Assembly (NCBI GenBank): GCA_949741915.1 | Contig: CATJOM010000080.1 | Span: 1 to 64,000, forward strand | Reading direction: 5' to 3' | DNA from: an uncultured Candidatus Melainabacteria bacterium | GTDB taxonomy: Bacteria; Cyanobacteriota; Vampirovibrionia; Gastranaerophilales; Gastranaerophilaceae | DNA: 64,000 bases | Shown here: piece by piece, positions 1 to 8,662 of the stretch | Layout: every line of letters begins with the position of its first letter | Numbering within the stretch: position 1 is the first letter of the stretch | The notes under the pieces: model-generated | Database searches by the model: none | Told to the model about the DNA's origin: nothing | What the model saw: only the letters and a program-made list of their open reading frames with translations | Position numbers and translations under genes: made by a program

Positions 1-72
1 AACATCACAAACAACCCAACCAAAGGAGGCAATGGTTCTAATGGAAAGATAATACTTGAGTGGTGGGAGTGA
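1..72 (+). CDS. C-terminal tail of an unknown protein (partial)
   Basis: Frame 1 is open from the left edge and stops at TGA 70-72. The visible 23 residues are Asn/Gly-rich and end in KIILEWWE. The bulk of the gene lies outside the window, so no family can be named; a Gly/Asn-rich tail ending in aromatic residues is compatible with a secreted or pilin-like protein, but that is only a guess. The strong terminator at 193-228 is the natural end of this transcript. Confidence 0.5.
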   Translation, partial: NITNNPTKGGNGSNGKIILEWWE

Positions 73-192
73 TATATTCACTTCCGCCAGGGGGCGGGGT
101 GAAGAGTATTTAATGGTGCAGTCGTGCCCGCAATTAAATAAAAATCCAAAGTTATCTGATAATTAGCAAATTTTACGATAAACAATTTCTCG

Positions 193-228
193 GGAGTGCT
201 TTTTGTAACCTTTAGCACTCCTTTTTTT
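193..228 (+). terminator. Rho-independent terminator
   Basis: An 8-bp perfect stem, GGAGTGCT (193-200) with AGCACTCC (214-221), closes a 13-nt loop and is followed by seven T residues. It lies 120 bp after the partial gene at the left edge and is one of the clearest intrinsic terminators in the window. Confidence 0.85.
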
Positions 229-803
229 ATACGTTTTTATTGGGCTTGTTTGAATATGCTGTTGGTGGGACAAAACAAGAGCTTGTAATGAAACGACTTG
301 GTAAATAATAAAACCAGGTCTGGAAAATCGGTTTGACTGTTTTGCTGCGCACAGAGCCGCAGCTCAATGATATTGCAATATACTAACGTTATAATAATAA
401 AAACGGTTGAGCTTTAGGAAAGTGGTGATAAATTTTAATCTTGAATGTTTACTTGTAAACCACCGCTATTATTGCAAGAGCTAGTGCTGGTTTAAATGCG
501 TGAGCCAGGGTGAATGAGAAGTTACATTATATTAACAAGGTGCTAAAACTGCTATCTGGATTATATTATATATTTCTATAGTAATAGCTGAAATGGTTAA
601 AATATTTGCAATAAGGCGGATTGAATAATAATAGCTAACAGTGTTTGTCAATATTGCACTGGGTGAAAATCAATATATTTTATATTATAATCGACTCATG
701 ATTTAGCCTCTGTAAATGAATAAACAATTTGGATTAATAAATCTTTTAAGGGGTAGGAATCATTATAACTAGTGCAGAAGTAATTTATATAAGGAAGCCT
801 GAG
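229..803. other. Gene-free interval
   Basis: About 575 bp with no supportable gene. It contains a GC-richer 20-bp hairpin around 343-362 (GCTGCG...CGCAGC) whose right part, CGCACAGAGCC followed by GCAGC, resembles the start box of the cassettes at 60.4-64 kb (see findings). An 18-codon reading frame ending near 308 has no ribosome-binding site and is not called. Confidence 0.4.
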
Positions 804-1973
804 ATGGATGAAAAAGAATTTTTAACGGCAAAAAAGAAATCATTGACTATATTATCGTTGCTGTTATTGCTATTTTTAGGTATCGCTGTTGTGTTTATGG
901 GCTTACCTTTTTTGAATGCACCGGCGAATAAAGGCGAAGAGGTATTCAATTTATCTGAGCTTATTCAAAATGGAAGTTTTAAAGAAGGACAAAATGCTAG
1001 GTTAGAGATTAATAATTTGCCAATATTGATTACTCCGCCCTTAAAAGCTGAGAGCCAGTTTTACTATGTTATGGATGCGAACAACCGTACATATATTGCA
1101 AACCTTTCCACTGCAACTTTTAAAAGGATAGCTAAAGGACTTGATTTAAAAACTGGAAAACTTGCAACGCCTTATGAATTTAAAGGTGTTGTAAATATTA
1201 TGGATAAAGATATTAAGAAATTTGTTTTATCAAGCAGTTATTATAATATATTAAAACGCGACAAATTAAATCCTGGTGACTTTTATGGAGTTTATTTAAA
1301 GGAAAACTATGTAAATGACAGAGTCGTTACATTATACAAAATTTCAGCACTTTTTAGCCTGTTGTTTTTGATAATTGCCCTGGGGTATGTACTTCCTTCT
1401 ATTGTAAGAATTTCCAAGGGTGATTTTGGCATTCGCGATGAGAGTATTATGGCAAGGGTGCTGCAAAAGTATCTTCCCGCTGATGAATCTCTTGTGGCAG
1501 GAATTTATGGCATTGGTATTGAAGTAGGCATTAAGCAAATTTTTGAAAATTGCGCAATGGTTGATGGAAATCTTGTGCCAGATGAAGATGGTGTATCGTT
1601 TGAGGTATCTAAGTCTAAATATTCAAAATATGATGTATATTTTGGAATTACCAAGGGGCATATACTGCTTTCAGAGTGTGAAGAGTGTGATTATTTATAT
1701 GAATTTAACGAAGTTCAAAATGCACAGGAGGTCAACTGTCTCAAAATAGATGAGCCCGTTTTGTCTAAAGACATTGGAAAATGTTTTGCGCTTTCAGATA
1801 TTCAAAACTGTATAATACAGAATGGAATAGCTGGTTCTATGAAGTGCACTATTCTAATGAAAAATGGCAGCTTTATTAAACTTGTGTTGCCAAAATATGG
1901 CGGACCTGGTATGATGCATCAGGCAGAATACCGTGACATTATTTTAAATTCTTTAAGGCTGCAAAGCGAATAG
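804..1973 (+). CDS. Two-helix membrane protein, unknown function
   Basis: The 389-residue product is not one I recognise. A hydrophobic helix spans roughly residues 12-35 and a second spans about 178-202 (ending GYVLPSIV). The segment between them is therefore likely extracytoplasmic and the C-terminal ~185 residues cytoplasmic. The C-terminal part carries a CEECDYLYEF cluster but no clear metal site. ATG 804 follows an AAGGA ribosome-binding site at 791-795. It stands alone, with several hundred bp of gene-free sequence on both sides, and no partner gives a hint of its job. Coding status is well supported by length and start; function is unknown. Confidence 0.75.
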   Translation: MDEKEFLTAKKKSLTILSLLLLLFLGIAVVFMGLPFLNAPANKGEEVFNLSELIQNGSFKEGQNARLEINNLPILITPPLKAESQFYYVMDANNRTYIANLSTATFKRIAKGLDLKTGKLATPYEFKGVVNIMDKDIKKFVLSSSYYNILKRDKLNPGDFYGVYLKENYVNDRVVTLYKISALFSLLFLIIALGYVLPSIVRISKGDFGIRDESIMARVLQKYLPADESLVAGIYGIGIEVGIKQIFENCAMVDGNLVPDEDGVSFEVSKSKYSKYDVYFGITKGHILLSECEECDYLYEFNEVQNAQEVNCLKIDEPVLSKDIGKCFALSDIQNCIIQNGIAGSMKCTILMKNGSFIKLVLPKYGGPGMMHQAEYRDIILNSLRLQSE

Positions 1974-2536
1974 ATTGATTTTGATGAAAGCAGGAATTTG
2001 ATACAAAGTCTTTAGCAACTTATGTCAAGGCAGAATATGGTGCTTTTAAATTTTTAAGGCAAAATATTTGATGCTGGTGTAGTTCATATTTAAATTTTAT
2101 GCATATGTTTAACATTAACTCTTGTTTGTGTTTCGATGGTGCGCTGTTTAAAAATTTCATTTTGGATGCTGGAGTATTATAAGATTTATTGCTTTTATTA
2201 TTCAGCCGGTGTTTTGCACCTTTACTTTTCTATTGATTCTCTTACAAAATGCAGCACTTAATTTTAAAATATGATATTAGTAATAAACAAGGAATTTAGG
2301 CAGCTGAAAAAAGCAAACAGCAAGGCGCATCCAACCTTGGATGAAAGAAAAAACTTGGTCATTTTGAATGTGCCAGTATTGAATCTTACAGAATTAGAAG
2401 CAAAAGTCTGACTTGTTTAACAGTATTTGCAATATAATACCAATGAAAAGTTTAAGAATTAATAGTTGCATTTACTTAGCGAATTGTCCCTTGATAATAT
2501 TGTAAAGCTATGTAAAATGATGATATAATAATGTTT
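1974..2536. other. Gene-poor interval with a possible 46-codon remnant
   Basis: No solid gene. A 46-codon plus frame at 2271-2411 (Lys-rich, no ribosome-binding site) may be a decayed gene. The sequence around 2205-2235 repeats the motif CCGGTGTTTTGCACC found again at 2891-2905, so part of this interval looks like an old duplicate of the locus just to its right. Confidence 0.35.
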
Positions 2537-2764
2537 ATGGAGAAATAAGAACTAAAACTTAAACACCTTATAGCGCTTCGGACTAATTATTTTTCAATGA
2601 TAATGCTTATTTCAAGCGGTGTTGCAGGGTTGTTTCTAACAAATTTTGCAATAACTAAGGTGCTACTGCTTATGGCTGCCGGAGCGTATTTTGACTGTAT
2701 TTTTATCAGTAAGTTTATATATGTTAATAATGAAACCAAGATGATGTTGGAGGATAAAGAGTAA
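2537..2764 (+). pseudogene. Small membrane protein, interrupted at codon 4
   Basis: Reading from ATG 2537 the frame gives MEK, a TAA at 2546-2548, and then an uninterrupted 71 codons to TAA 2762-2764. The part after the stop has a charged start and two hydrophobic stretches, consistent with a small inner-membrane protein. The in-frame ATG at 2597 could still produce a 55-residue shortened form. It overlaps the next tiny ORF by TAATG, which suggests translational coupling. Either a young pseudogene or a gene that starts internally; family not recognised with certainty. Confidence 0.4.
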
Positions 2765-2865
2765 TGGATGCAAATTTTATAGTTTGTTATGCAGGTTTAA
2801 TTATAATTGCAATAATGATGACAAGGATGTTGAATAAGGTAAGTGGCGACAATAAAAAAATGTAG
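2764..2865 (+). CDS. 33-residue single-helix membrane peptide
   Basis: The start overlaps the stop of the preceding small membrane ORF (TAATG, 2762-2766), the arrangement of a coupled pair. The product is one hydrophobic helix (about residues 5-20) followed by a short basic/polar tail ending DNKKM. At 33 residues it is too short for homology by eye. The overlap and helix favour a real small protein; whether it is still made depends on the interrupted upstream partner. Confidence 0.35.
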   Translation: MDANFIVCYAGLIIIAIMMTRMLNKVSGDNKKM

Positions 2866-2909
2866 ATGAATATTGTTAAAAGTTTTATTTTCCGGTGTTT
2901 TGCACCGGT

Positions 2910-3098
2910 CTACTTTTGTAAAATTTTGTTAAGTTCATTAAGGGTGTTGATTAATTTTTTAACAAGTTTTTGCGATTTTATAATATCTTCCTCTGTTTCC
3001 ATAAAGGCGGGCAAAATTTTTTCTAGGTCTTTTAAATCACCCAATCTCATTGCCATAGGCTTTTCATCTATCCAAATATCAAATTTTAATTGTGACAT
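2910..3098 (-). CDS. 62-residue helical protein, unknown
   Basis: The product begins MSQLKFDIWIDEK and is otherwise a highly charged, probably all-helical chain (KDLEKILPAF... to LNELNKILQK), suggesting a small coiled-coil or adaptor. The minus-strand start has a good GGAG ribosome-binding site 8-9 nt upstream, whereas the competing plus-strand frame here is Cys/Phe-rich and lacks one. A CCGGTG/CACCGG hairpin lies just beyond its stop at 2891-2907. Function unknown. Confidence 0.55.
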   Translation of the reverse strand: MSQLKFDIWIDEKPMAMRLGDLKDLEKILPAFMETEEDIIKSQKLVKKLINTLNELNKILQK

Positions 3099-3257
3099 AT
3101 TTTAACTCCATTTCAGTTTTTAAGCTTGCAATTTCTGCTAAACTACTACTCTTTTGTGCGTTAGTTTCCGGATATCCTGTTTTTGTAATAAATCAATGAA
3201 TTAATGCATTGGGTTTATGCATTGATTTTATTTGTATTATATACGATTATTGTAATA

Positions 3258-3503
3258 ATGCAACAGTTTGATTTACGGGATTATATAAAATTTAAAAGAA
3301 CTAAAATGGGCTTTAAATTAAACAAGTTTGCTATTGAAAATGAAATCGATCAAAGTATTTTGAGTCGTCTTGAGAATAAAAAGTTTGATTTAAAGTATCC
3401 TGTTTTAGAAAAGATAGCCAGGGGATTTTCTATGTCGCCAGGTGAATTTCTGCTGGAATATGAAAATTATGTTAAAGCAATGGAAAAAACCTCTGATAAA
3501 TAA
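3258..3503 (+). CDS. XRE-family helix-turn-helix regulator
   Basis: Residues from DLRDYIKFKRTKMGF through ARGFSMSPGEFLLEY form a Cro/C1-type HTH: helix 2-turn-helix 3 is around NKFAIENEIDQSILSRLENKK, and the 'LEKIARGF' helix 4 is typical. It is a likely small DNA-binding regulator of about 81 residues. The frame is open upstream to ATG 3204, which would add a hydrophobic 18-residue N-terminus, but neither start has a clear ribosome-binding site. A plausible -10 (TATATA-like, ~3236-3244) lies inside that extension, so I prefer 3258. No neighbouring partner toxin is evident. Confidence 0.65.
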   Translation: MQQFDLRDYIKFKRTKMGFKLNKFAIENEIDQSILSRLENKKFDLKYPVLEKIARGFSMSPGEFLLEYENYVKAMEKTSDK

Positions 3504-3662
3504 CACTGGTATTTTGACTTAGCCCATATGGGTTAATTTTAAGGCTTAAAATATTAATGCCTATTGCAAAAGCTTAGAAAACAGGATACAATATATTTAT
3601 TCAGGCTATAAGAATAATATTATGGTTTGAATTTATTTACTAACCAAAGGAGACAAAAAACA

Positions 3663-3938
3663 ATGTACCAAGACGAAACCCTAAAATGTGAAGATTGTGG
3701 ACAAGATTTCGTGTTCACAGTAGGGGAGCAGGAATTTTACGCTGAAAAGGGATTGGTTAACAAGCCAAAAAGATGCCCTGAATGCAGAAAAGACAGACGT
3801 CAAAGAAATTCAAGAAAGAAAATGTATGATGCTGTTTGTTCTGAATGCGGAGCAGAAACCAAAGTTCCTTTCAGACCTATTGAAGGAAAAGAAATTTTTT
3901 GCAAAGAATGTTATTTAAAAAGACAGGCAGCTGTTTAA
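3663..3938 (+). CDS. Zinc-ribbon protein with two Cys4 sites
   Basis: A 91-residue protein with two CxxC...CxxC modules: CEDC...CPEC in the N-terminal half (probable zinc-ribbon family with the conserved FTVGEQEFYAEKG segment and a RCPECRKDRR turn) and CSEC...CKEC in the C-terminal half. The family is widespread in bacteria, small and cytosolic; its role is not well defined, with a nucleic-acid or stress role usually assumed. ATG 3663 is chosen over an upstream in-frame start because AAAGGAGA sits 10 nt before it. A terminator follows at 3965-4000, so the gene is monocistronic. Confidence 0.85.
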   Translation: MYQDETLKCEDCGQDFVFTVGEQEFYAEKGLVNKPKRCPECRKDRRQRNSRKKMYDAVCSECGAETKVPFRPIEGKEIFCKECYLKRQAAV

Positions 3939-3964
3939 AGATAGATAATATTATAAATTTATAT

Positions 3965-4000
3965 GCCGCTTTTGAAGATAAGATTCAAAGGCGGTTTTTA
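3965..4000 (+). terminator. Intrinsic terminator after zinc-ribbon gene
   Basis: GCCGCTTTTGAA (3965-3976) pairs imperfectly with ATTCAAAGGCGG (3983-3994), followed by TTTTTA. The remaining ~290 bp up to 4292 contain no gene. Confidence 0.7.
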
Positions 4001-4292
4001 GTGTTTTAGTTTGATATGAATACAATCTTATTAACTTCAGAATTTATCTGAATTTTTGAAAAGAATTGTCTTTCAATAAAAAGTACCGTCTAATGATTTA
4101 TTAAATAATTGTGCCCTGATTATTGATTCAAGGCTGTTTAATTTTGCTTGTGGAGTAAACCTTGCTGTTATCTCTGTGTCCTTGTTTGCTAACCCTTTGG
4201 TACTATTTTCAGTCTGAAAAAATTATGTTACAAATTTGCATAGATGTGTGTTAGAAAATATAATTGATATATAGAATTTAAAAGGAATTTTA

Positions 4293-5531
4293 ATGTTTAG
4301 AGATAAGGTACTTACAATGATACTTGCAGGTGGACAGGGGAAAAGACTCTTTCCTCTCACAAGAGATAGGGCAAAGCCTGCGGTGCCTTTTGGGGGCAGA
4401 TATAGAATCATTGATTTTGTGTTGAACAATTTTGTAAATTCCGGATTTTATAAAATAAAGGTTTTAACTCAATATAAGTCAGATTCTCTTAATAAACATA
4501 TTTCAAGGGGATGGAATTTGTCTGCATCCGTAGGACAATATGTAGATTGTGTTCCTGCCCAGATGAGAACGGATGGCAACTGGTATAAAGGCACTGCTGA
4601 TGCTATTTTCCAGAATATAAACCAGATAACAGACGGTGATTATACTAATATATTTGTTTTTGGCGGTGACCATATCTATAAAATGGATGTAAGGCAAATG
4701 CTTGACTATCATATAGAGAAAGGTGCTGAGCTTACAATTGCTGCAATCCCTATTCCAATTTCGCTCGCAGGAGAATATGGCATAATAGAGGTGGATGAAG
4801 ATTGGCGCCTTACAGGCTTTATTGAAAAGCCTAAACATACACCAAGACACATTCCAGGCGTACCTGATATGTGTCTTGCATCAATGGGAAATTACATATT
4901 TAGGTCAAATGTTCTAATTGATGAGGTGCAAAAGGATTCTTTGGATGAGAATTCAAGTCATGATTTTGGCAAAAATATAATTCCAAACATGTTGAATTCA
5001 GGAAAAAAAGTTTACATTTATGATTTTGCAAAGAATGAATTCCCTGGTATAACCCCTTCTGAGAGAGGCTATTGGCGTGATGTTGGTAATGTTGACAGCT
5101 ATTTTCAGGCAAATATGGATCTTTTAGATTATAATCCTGAATTAAATCTATACTCAAAGGATTGGCCACTAAGGACGTTTAATTATAATTTTCCGCCTGC
5201 AAAATTTATCTGGGATGAGGATAAAAGAGTAGGTGTGGCAAAGAATTCATTAGTTTCTGAGGGCTGTATTATAAGTGGGGGTTCACTTTCAGGATGTGTA
5301 TTGTCTCCAAAGGTAAAAATAAACAGTTTTTGCGCTATATCGAATTCTATTCTTCTTGAAAATGTACAAATTGGTAGGCACTCTAGGATAAATAGGGCAA
5401 TAATCGACAAAAATGTGGAGATACCCCCTTATACGGAAATTGGCTTCAACCCTGATGAGGATAGAAAAAGAGGCTTTTTTGTGTCTGATGGCGGAATTAC
5501 TGTCGTGCCTAAGGATACGATTGTGGGGTAG
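4293..5531 (+). CDS. glgC: Glucose-1-phosphate adenylyltransferase
   Basis: Converts glucose-1-phosphate and ATP to ADP-glucose, the committed step of bacterial glycogen synthesis, in the cytoplasm. The 412-residue length is normal for the family. The N-terminal Rossmann-like nucleotidyltransferase domain starts with the pyrophosphorylase signature [13 protein letters not shown] and continues with [24 protein letters not shown] is the substrate-binding loop and FIEKPK is also conserved. The last ~120 residues form the left-handed beta-helix (hexapeptide-like [12 protein letters not shown]...ILLENVQIG). ATG 4293 follows AAAGGA. No other glg gene is adjacent, so the pathway is scattered in this genome. 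Confidence 0.95.
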   Translation: MFRDKVLTMILAGGQGKRLFPLTRDRAKPAVPFGGRYRIIDFVLNNFVNSGFYKIKVLTQYKSDSLNKHISRGWNLSASVGQYVDCVPAQMRTDGNWYKGTADAIFQNINQITDGDYTNIFVFGGDHIYKMDVRQMLDYHIEKGAELTIAAIPIPISLAGEYGIIEVDEDWRLTGFIEKPKHTPRHIPGVPDMCLASMGNYIFRSNVLIDEVQKDSLDENSSHDFGKNIIPNMLNSGKKVYIYDFAKNEFPGITPSERGYWRDVGNVDSYFQANMDLLDYNPELNLYSKDWPLRTFNYNFPPAKFIWDEDKRVGVAKNSLVSEGCIISGGSLSGCVLSPKVKINSFCAISNSILLENVQIGRHSRINRAIIDKNVEIPPYTEIGFNPDEDRKRGFFVSDGGITVVPKDTIVG

Positions 5532-5582
5532 CTTTGGGGCCATAAAATCTCCGATATTGTCCTGTAAGATTTTGATTTGATG

Positions 5583-5614
5583 TTGAAAAAGTCATCATAT
5601 TGTGATAATATGAT
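5583..5614 (+). promoter_or_regulatory. higBA promoter with overlapping palindromic operator
   Basis: TTGAAA (5583-5588), a 17-bp spacer and TAATAT (5606-5611) form a consensus-like sigma70 promoter. The -10 is embedded in a perfect palindrome, ATCATATT-GTGAT-AATATGAT (5594-5614), a likely site for HigA autorepression. The predicted transcription start falls on or next to the A of the HigB start codon (5618). Confidence 0.65.
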
Positions 5615-5617
5615 AAC

Positions 5618-5896
5618 ATGATTAAAACCTTCAAAGACAAAGAGACAAAAAGAATTTTTGACGGGCATAATTCTAAAAAGTATGTAAATATACAAAAAGT
5701 CATTAAAAGAAAATTAGATATGCTGCATTTTGCCTATAGCGAGAAGGATTTAATGGCTCCTCCGTCAAACAGATTTGAACACCTGAAGGGCGATTTGAAA
5801 GATTTTTGTTCAATCAGAATTAATGACCAGTTTCGAATAATATTTAGATTTGAAGGCGGTCAGGCATATGATGTTGAAATTGTTGATTATCATTAA
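5618..5896 (+). CDS. higB: HigB-type RelE-superfamily mRNA endonuclease toxin
   Basis: The 92-residue product has the RelE/HigB fold sequence: MIKTFKDKETKRIFDG at the start, the PPSNRFEHLKGDLKDFCSIRINDQFRIIFRF core and a VEIVDYH C-terminus, including the conserved LKGD, R-x-N-x-Q-x-R-I-x-F and terminal Y-H elements. Family members cleave mRNA on the ribosome. It is followed after 14 bp by the HigA antitoxin, the toxin-first order typical of higBA. The promoter abuts the start codon, so the toxin may be translated from a nearly leaderless mRNA. Confidence 0.9.
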   Translation: MIKTFKDKETKRIFDGHNSKKYVNIQKVIKRKLDMLHFAYSEKDLMAPPSNRFEHLKGDLKDFCSIRINDQFRIIFRFEGGQAYDVEIVDYH

Positions 5897-5910
5897 AGAA
5901 AGGATGTATT

Positions 5911-6195
5911 ATGGCTAGATATTACACCCACCCTGGCGAAATTCTGCTGGAAGAATTTGTTAAACCATATAATCTCACTCAAAAAAGACTTTGCGAACTT
6001 CTTGGGGTTGGCATTAAAACTATAAGTGAAATTTATAATAAAAAGCGCGGTATAACGCCTGTTATGGCTTTAAAGCTTGCTAATTTATTCTCTACAACCC
6101 CCGAATTTTGGTTGAATGCGCAAAATGCTTATGATTTAAGCGTGGCCTATGAAAAAAACAAGGATGAGATTGAAAAGGTTAAAAAGATTGCATAA
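5911..6195 (+). CDS. higA: HigA-type XRE antitoxin
   Basis: A 94-residue antitoxin of the HigA family: HPGEILLEEFVKPYNLTQ is the family signature, followed by an HTH (QKRLCELLGVGIKTISEIYNKKR) and the characteristic MALKLANLFSTTPEFWLNAQNAYDL segment. It should bind HigB to neutralise it and repress the promoter at the palindrome 5594-5614. It has an AAAGGATG ribosome-binding site 8-10 nt before ATG 5911, stronger than that of higB, fitting an excess of antitoxin. A terminator-like hairpin follows at 6247-6297. Confidence 0.93.
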   Translation: MARYYTHPGEILLEEFVKPYNLTQKRLCELLGVGIKTISEIYNKKRGITPVMALKLANLFSTTPEFWLNAQNAYDLSVAYEKNKDEIEKVKKIA

Positions 6196-6246
6196 GTTTT
6201 ATCTGGCTAGTGTGCTGTTTAAATGGATGAGTATTCTTTAATTTAC

Positions 6247-6297
6247 TCCTAAAACCGGACTGTGTCTGTGTTTTTAGGATTAATAATTCTTTTTATT
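6247..6297 (+). terminator. Probable terminator after higBA
   Basis: TCCTAAAA (6247-6254) pairs with TTTTAGGA (6272-6279) around a 17-nt loop and is followed by a T-rich run ending TTTTTATTTTA. Confidence 0.55.
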
Positions 6298-6302
6298 TTA
6301 AC

Positions 6303-7193
6303 TTAAGATTTAAATTTTGTGCTTTTAAAAAATACGCTTAAGGGCCCAAGATAATACTTGTTGTACATTTTTTCGATTTTTGCCTGTGCCTCAAAAGCTT
6401 CTTTTTCAAGTAAATTTTCCTTGTATGCTTTTTCTGTTTCTGTTGAATAGTTTTTTGTTGCATCAATATATTTATTAATTCTGTCTTGAATTTCTGGTGT
6501 CGGTGCGGTTTTTGGCTTATTTAAAGTTGTTTTGTAGCCTTCTTGTACTGTCTTTTTGGAGTGCTCTAATAATGCCTTAAAAAACGGTGCGTCATAGTTC
6601 ATTTGACCGTATTTGTTTTCAAGTACTATTTTTGCATATTTTTCTGCATCTATATGCTGCAAAAGAAAGTTTGATTGCTTGCAATGTTCAAGTTCATGCC
6701 TTAAAGAACCGACAATACTGCCTTTGTCGTCCTCAAAGAAATTTATTGCGGATTCATTAAGGTTGATTGAATTTTCCAGGAAAGCGTGTCCAGCTATTGT
6801 GGATGGTGTAGTCTCAAATGCTGATGCACCAAGGGTTTCGGTGGTTAATTTTTCCGGTGCAATATCCTGCATATTTAAAATTTTCACAAGACCTTCGTAG
6901 GACTGTTTTGCGTATTCTTTTTTATCCGTTATTTTTTCCAAAGATTTAAAAAATTGTCTGTAATCCTTTGGTACTGCGTATCTTCGGATGAATAAAAAAC
7001 TCAAAGGTATTAAAAGGGCGATTGTGCTGGCTAAAAAATTATTTACTGTTGTTTTTTCTTTTGTTTTAGCCTCGGGTGTTTTTTTATCGGAAGGAATAGC
7101 GGAATGTGTGGGTATAGATGCTTTTTGGGCAGGCGCCTTGGCATTCTTATATTGAAAATCTTTAAAAATATTGTTATTTATGCCGTTAATCAT
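6303..7193 (-). CDS. Membrane-anchored protein with HELEH metalloprotease motif
   Basis: The 296-residue protein has a disordered, Lys/Pro-rich N-terminus (residues 1-50), one transmembrane helix (about 52-70) and a C-terminal helical domain. Residues 166-170 read HELEH (context SLRHELEHCKQ), the HExxH zinc-binding signature of gluzincins. I cannot assign a named peptidase family, and the third metal ligand is not obvious. The N-terminus (NNNIFKDF) resembles the 'F-motif' starts of other lineage-specific proteins here. It is convergent with higBA and followed upstream by ~690 bp of gene-free DNA. Confidence 0.7.
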   Translation of the reverse strand: MINGINNNIFKDFQYKNAKAPAQKASIPTHSAIPSDKKTPEAKTKEKTTVNNFLASTIALLIPLSFLFIRRYAVPKDYRQFFKSLEKITDKKEYAKQSYEGLVKILNMQDIAPEKLTTETLGASAFETTPSTIAGHAFLENSINLNESAINFFEDDKGSIVGSLRHELEHCKQSNFLLQHIDAEKYAKIVLENKYGQMNYDAPFFKALLEHSKKTVQEGYKTTLNKPKTAPTPEIQDRINKYIDATKNYSTETEKAYKENLLEKEAFEAQAKIEKMYNKYYLGPLSVFFKSTKFKS

Positions 7194-7879
7194 ATATTTA
7201 TAAAACTTCTAAAGGAAAAAAAGTGCTGAATTTTTTAGGCTTTGTAATGAAATGTTAACAAAAATATGCAGTTTCAAGGTATGATTTTTTGTAAAAATCT
7301 GTTAAAAGTTTCAATTTTTGTCTTTTTATTTTACTATTTGGGTAAATTTTTGTGAAGTTTTTGTATATCAGCCAGGTTTTGTTAATGTTAAGAAAATGTT
7401 ACAAAATAGTGCCTGTGGGGTATTCTAAAAAGTGTTTATACGTGCAGAAATTTGTCTTTATAAAAATAGGGTTTTTAGGGTTTGGTGTTTGCTATGTGGC
7501 TTGCAATCCTTATACTGCAATAGTTTTATACTGTTTTTACGGTAAAAAGCTTTATGCTGCAATAGATATAGGGCAATTTGTTTACTGTAGAATTTTGCGA
7601 GCCTGTTATTGATTGGGTGGAAAGCTTTTTGTGATATGGGCTATAGCGTTTTTGCACGCAGAAAAACCTTGCAGGAGTATGGTTTTTTCCTAATCGTACA
7701 TAATATTCACTTAAAATACACAACGGGACTGTGATATGCGTGATTTGATGCTGAAAAAATATTATTAACACAGCGTTTGAACTGGAAATATAAGCTACAA
7801 GCCTTATAAATAGCGGATGATGGCTATTTAAAAAATGCACGTGCATATTTCGTGCTGCAGGATGGTCTTAAAAACTAGC
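7194..7879. other. Gene-free interval
   Basis: About 690 bp separating two minus-strand units. Two overlapping frames of 86 and 106 codons exist on opposite strands, but both are Cys/aromatic-rich, lack ribosome-binding sites and look like chance openings. No RNA gene or hairpin-plus-T-run was recognised. Confidence 0.4.
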
Positions 7880-8662
7880 TCAAACCCTTGCAAATTCGAT
7901 AAGTTCGACGTTTTCTTTTATGTTAAAGAACAAAGACCCGCTTCTTTTAAAGTTTTCGGGATTATCTGATACGTAAAACCTAAACGTTGACGGGGTTTCA
8001 CGCTGAGGTAACCTTGTATTTAATTCATCTTTTATTGTTTGTATTAAAAATTTTGCTGGGTCTAAAAATTCTATATTATTTGTGAATTTTTTGAACACAG
8101 GCACAAGGTACGGAAAATGTGTACAGCCCAAAATTACCTTTTTGCAGCCTGTATTCATCACGTAATCCATTTTTTCTTTTATGTATTCAAGGCTTGAAAC
8201 ATCATCATAGAGCCTTTTTTCAACTATTCGAACAAAATTTTGACAGGGGATTTCAACAATTTTTGCATCTTTGTTGTATCTTAGAATTTCTCTTGTGTAG
8301 GCCTGGCTTCTTGCTGTGGCCTCGGTTGAAATTACACCTATCACTGCTTTTTCGTCTTTAAGGTATGGAGCTGCCTTTTGAATCAGGGGAAAAATTTTAA
8401 TGTACTTTGAAAATTCGTTTTTTAAATCCTCGTAAACTAGGGCAGAGCTTGTGTTGCAGGCGATAATAGCGGTATCAACACCTTTTTTTATGAAAAATTC
8501 CATAATTTCTCTTGTGAATGAAAGGATTTCAGCCTTGGTTTTTGTGCCATAGGGTACATTTTTAGTGTCGCCAAAATATATAAAGTCTTCCCTGATATTA
8601 CTTTCTATTAGTGCTTTTAGGACACTTAAGCCCCCCACTCCAGAATCAAACAAACCTATCAT
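7880..8662 (-). CDS. murI: Glutamate racemase
   Basis: Interconverts L- and D-glutamate for peptidoglycan synthesis. The 260-residue protein starts with the family signature GLFDSGVGGLSVLKAL. The two catalytic cysteines are in IACNTSSAL (about residue 70) and LGCTHFPYL (about 180), and the YFGDTKNVPYG loop is conserved. It overlaps the 3' end of the upstream amidase gene by 4 bp, so the two cell-wall genes form one transcript, with murI distal. Length is normal. Confidence 0.95.
   Translation of the reverse strand: MIGLFDSGVGGLSVLKALIESNIREDFIYFGDTKNVPYGTKTKAEILSFTREIMEFFIKKGVDTAIIACNTSSALVYEDLKNEFSKYIKIFPLIQKAAPYLKDEKAVIGVISTEATARSQAYTREILRYNKDAKIVEIPCQNFVRIVEKRLYDDVSSLEYIKEKMDYVMNTGCKKVILGCTHFPYLVPVFKKFTNNIEFLDPAKFLIQTIKDELNTRLPQRETPSTFRFYVSDNPENFKRSGSLFFNIKENVELIEFARV

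Noticed and set aside
2866-3105. Plus-strand 79-codon ORF opposite the 62-residue gene
   Set aside because: Composition is Cys/Phe/Ser-rich, no ribosome-binding site, and the minus-strand frame has a better start and a soluble charged product.
7352-7846. Overlapping 86- and 106-codon ORFs
   Set aside because: Cys- and aromatic-rich composition, no ribosome-binding sites and no partners.
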